5,911 nt of DNA from Thermodesulfobacteriota bacterium (lineage in GTDB: Bacteria; Desulfobacterota; BSN033; UBA1163): assembly GCA_030024065.1 (NCBI GenBank), contig JASEIE010000248.1, positions 1 through 5,911 of the forward strand, given 5' to 3'. Made by a program: the position numbers and the translations under genes. Position 1 is the stretch's first letter, and each line of letters starts with the position of its first letter. Below the pieces are notes generated by a model. That model saw only the letters and a program-made list of their open reading frames with translations. It was not told the origin of the DNA and did not search any database. This document shows positions 5,483 to 5,911 of the stretch, piece after piece.

Positions 5483-5911
5483 CACAGCACCTCGTTCATT
5501 GATCCAGAGCGGAATCCCTGAAGGTCCAGGGTGATGTAATGGTAACCGATCTTTTTCAGATGATGGACAACCCTCTCTCTCAAAGCCTCATCCAGAAATC
5601 GTCCTATCTCTTCCTTGAAGATTTCGATCCTTGCAAGATGCTGATAGCGTCGGACTCGAACCTGTTTAAACCCCAATCCAATCAGGAAACCCTCTGCCTC
5701 ATTCACCATCCTCAATTCTTCCACTGTGATCTCTTCACCGTATGGGAAACGCGAAGCAAGGCAGGCAAATGAAGGCTTATCCCAGGTGGGAAGCCCCAGC
5801 GCCTTCGAAACTTCCCTCACATCCGCTTTGGTGAATGATGCCTCGACAAGAGGGCTCCGGATTCCCAGCTCTCCGATTGCCTTCTTTCCCGGCCGGTGAT
5901 CCTTCTCGTCA
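5482..5911 (-). CDS. larE: LarE, ATP-dependent sacrificial sulfur transferase (C-terminal part, N-terminus outside window)
   Basis: This is the C-terminal 142 residues of LarE, about half of the family's usual 270 or so. The open frame runs off the right edge, and an internal GTG at 5820 is not the real start. LarE adenylates the nickel-pincer precursor and inserts sulfur to build the cofactor of lactate racemase and related enzymes. Visible hallmarks are RSPLVEASFTKADVREV, LGLPTWDKPSFACLASR, FPYGEEIT, and the ending ITLDLQGFRSGSMNE. The cysteine in ACLASR (codon 5763-5761) is the only one in the visible part and matches the sacrificial cysteine of LarE. The extra cysteines that would bind a cluster in cluster-type LarE are not seen here, but the N-terminal half, with the PP-loop, is missing. 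The stop codon overlaps the start of the PP-loop gene. Confidence 0.92.
   Translation of the reverse strand, partial: DEKDHRPGKKAIGELGIRSPLVEASFTKADVREVSKALGLPTWDKPSFACLASRFPYGEEITVEELRMVNEAEGFLIGLGFKQVRVRRYQHLARIEIFKEEIGRFLDEALRERVVHHLKKIGYHYITLDLQGFRSGSMNEVL

Overview
The window holds seven protein-coding genes. All lie on the minus strand and read from the right edge to the left. Modest GC, LarE, a Thi4-type thiazole synthase, many cysteine-rich proteins and intergenic repeats of the TAATCCCCC...AAAGGGGGATTA kind suggest an anaerobic bacterium of the Desulfobacterota/Nitrospirota type. That assignment is an inference from gene style and repeats, because no rRNA or other marker gene is present.

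Right part (5911 to about 4478): the C-terminal half of LarE, a sulfur transferase for the nickel-pincer cofactor, is cut by the window edge. It is translationally coupled to a PP-loop ATPase of the MnmA/ThiI type that carries a C-terminal NFACT-R-like RNA-binding domain and several cysteine pairs. This is probably a tRNA-thiolating enzyme.

Middle part (4425 to 2168): a membrane-anchored DUF2318 protein with CxxC motifs comes first, then Thi4, then a Cys/His-rich protein of unknown function whose GTG start overlaps the Thi4 stop by four bases. By eye, the Thi4 has a cysteine at the position of the yeast sacrificial sulfur donor, not the histidine seen in the sulfide-using methanogen enzyme.

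Left part (2077 to 118): a MacB/FtsX-type permease with a CxxC in its extracytoplasmic domain is followed by its LolD/MacB-type ATPase. DUF2318, a CxxC-bearing FtsX-like permease and a MacB-like ATPase are also components of the Campylobacter p19/FTR1 iron-uptake locus. The window therefore looks like part of that system with an Fe(II)-dependent thiazole synthase and its unknown partner placed inside it.

The two functional themes are sulfur insertion (LarE, PP-loop thiolase, Thi4) and handling of iron or thiols (DUF2318, permease, ATPase). The genes may form one long transcription unit. Three gaps of roughly 80-105 bases each carry a different short repeat, and another inverted repeat follows the last gene. 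No tRNA, rRNA, CRISPR array, mobile element or convincing promoter was seen.
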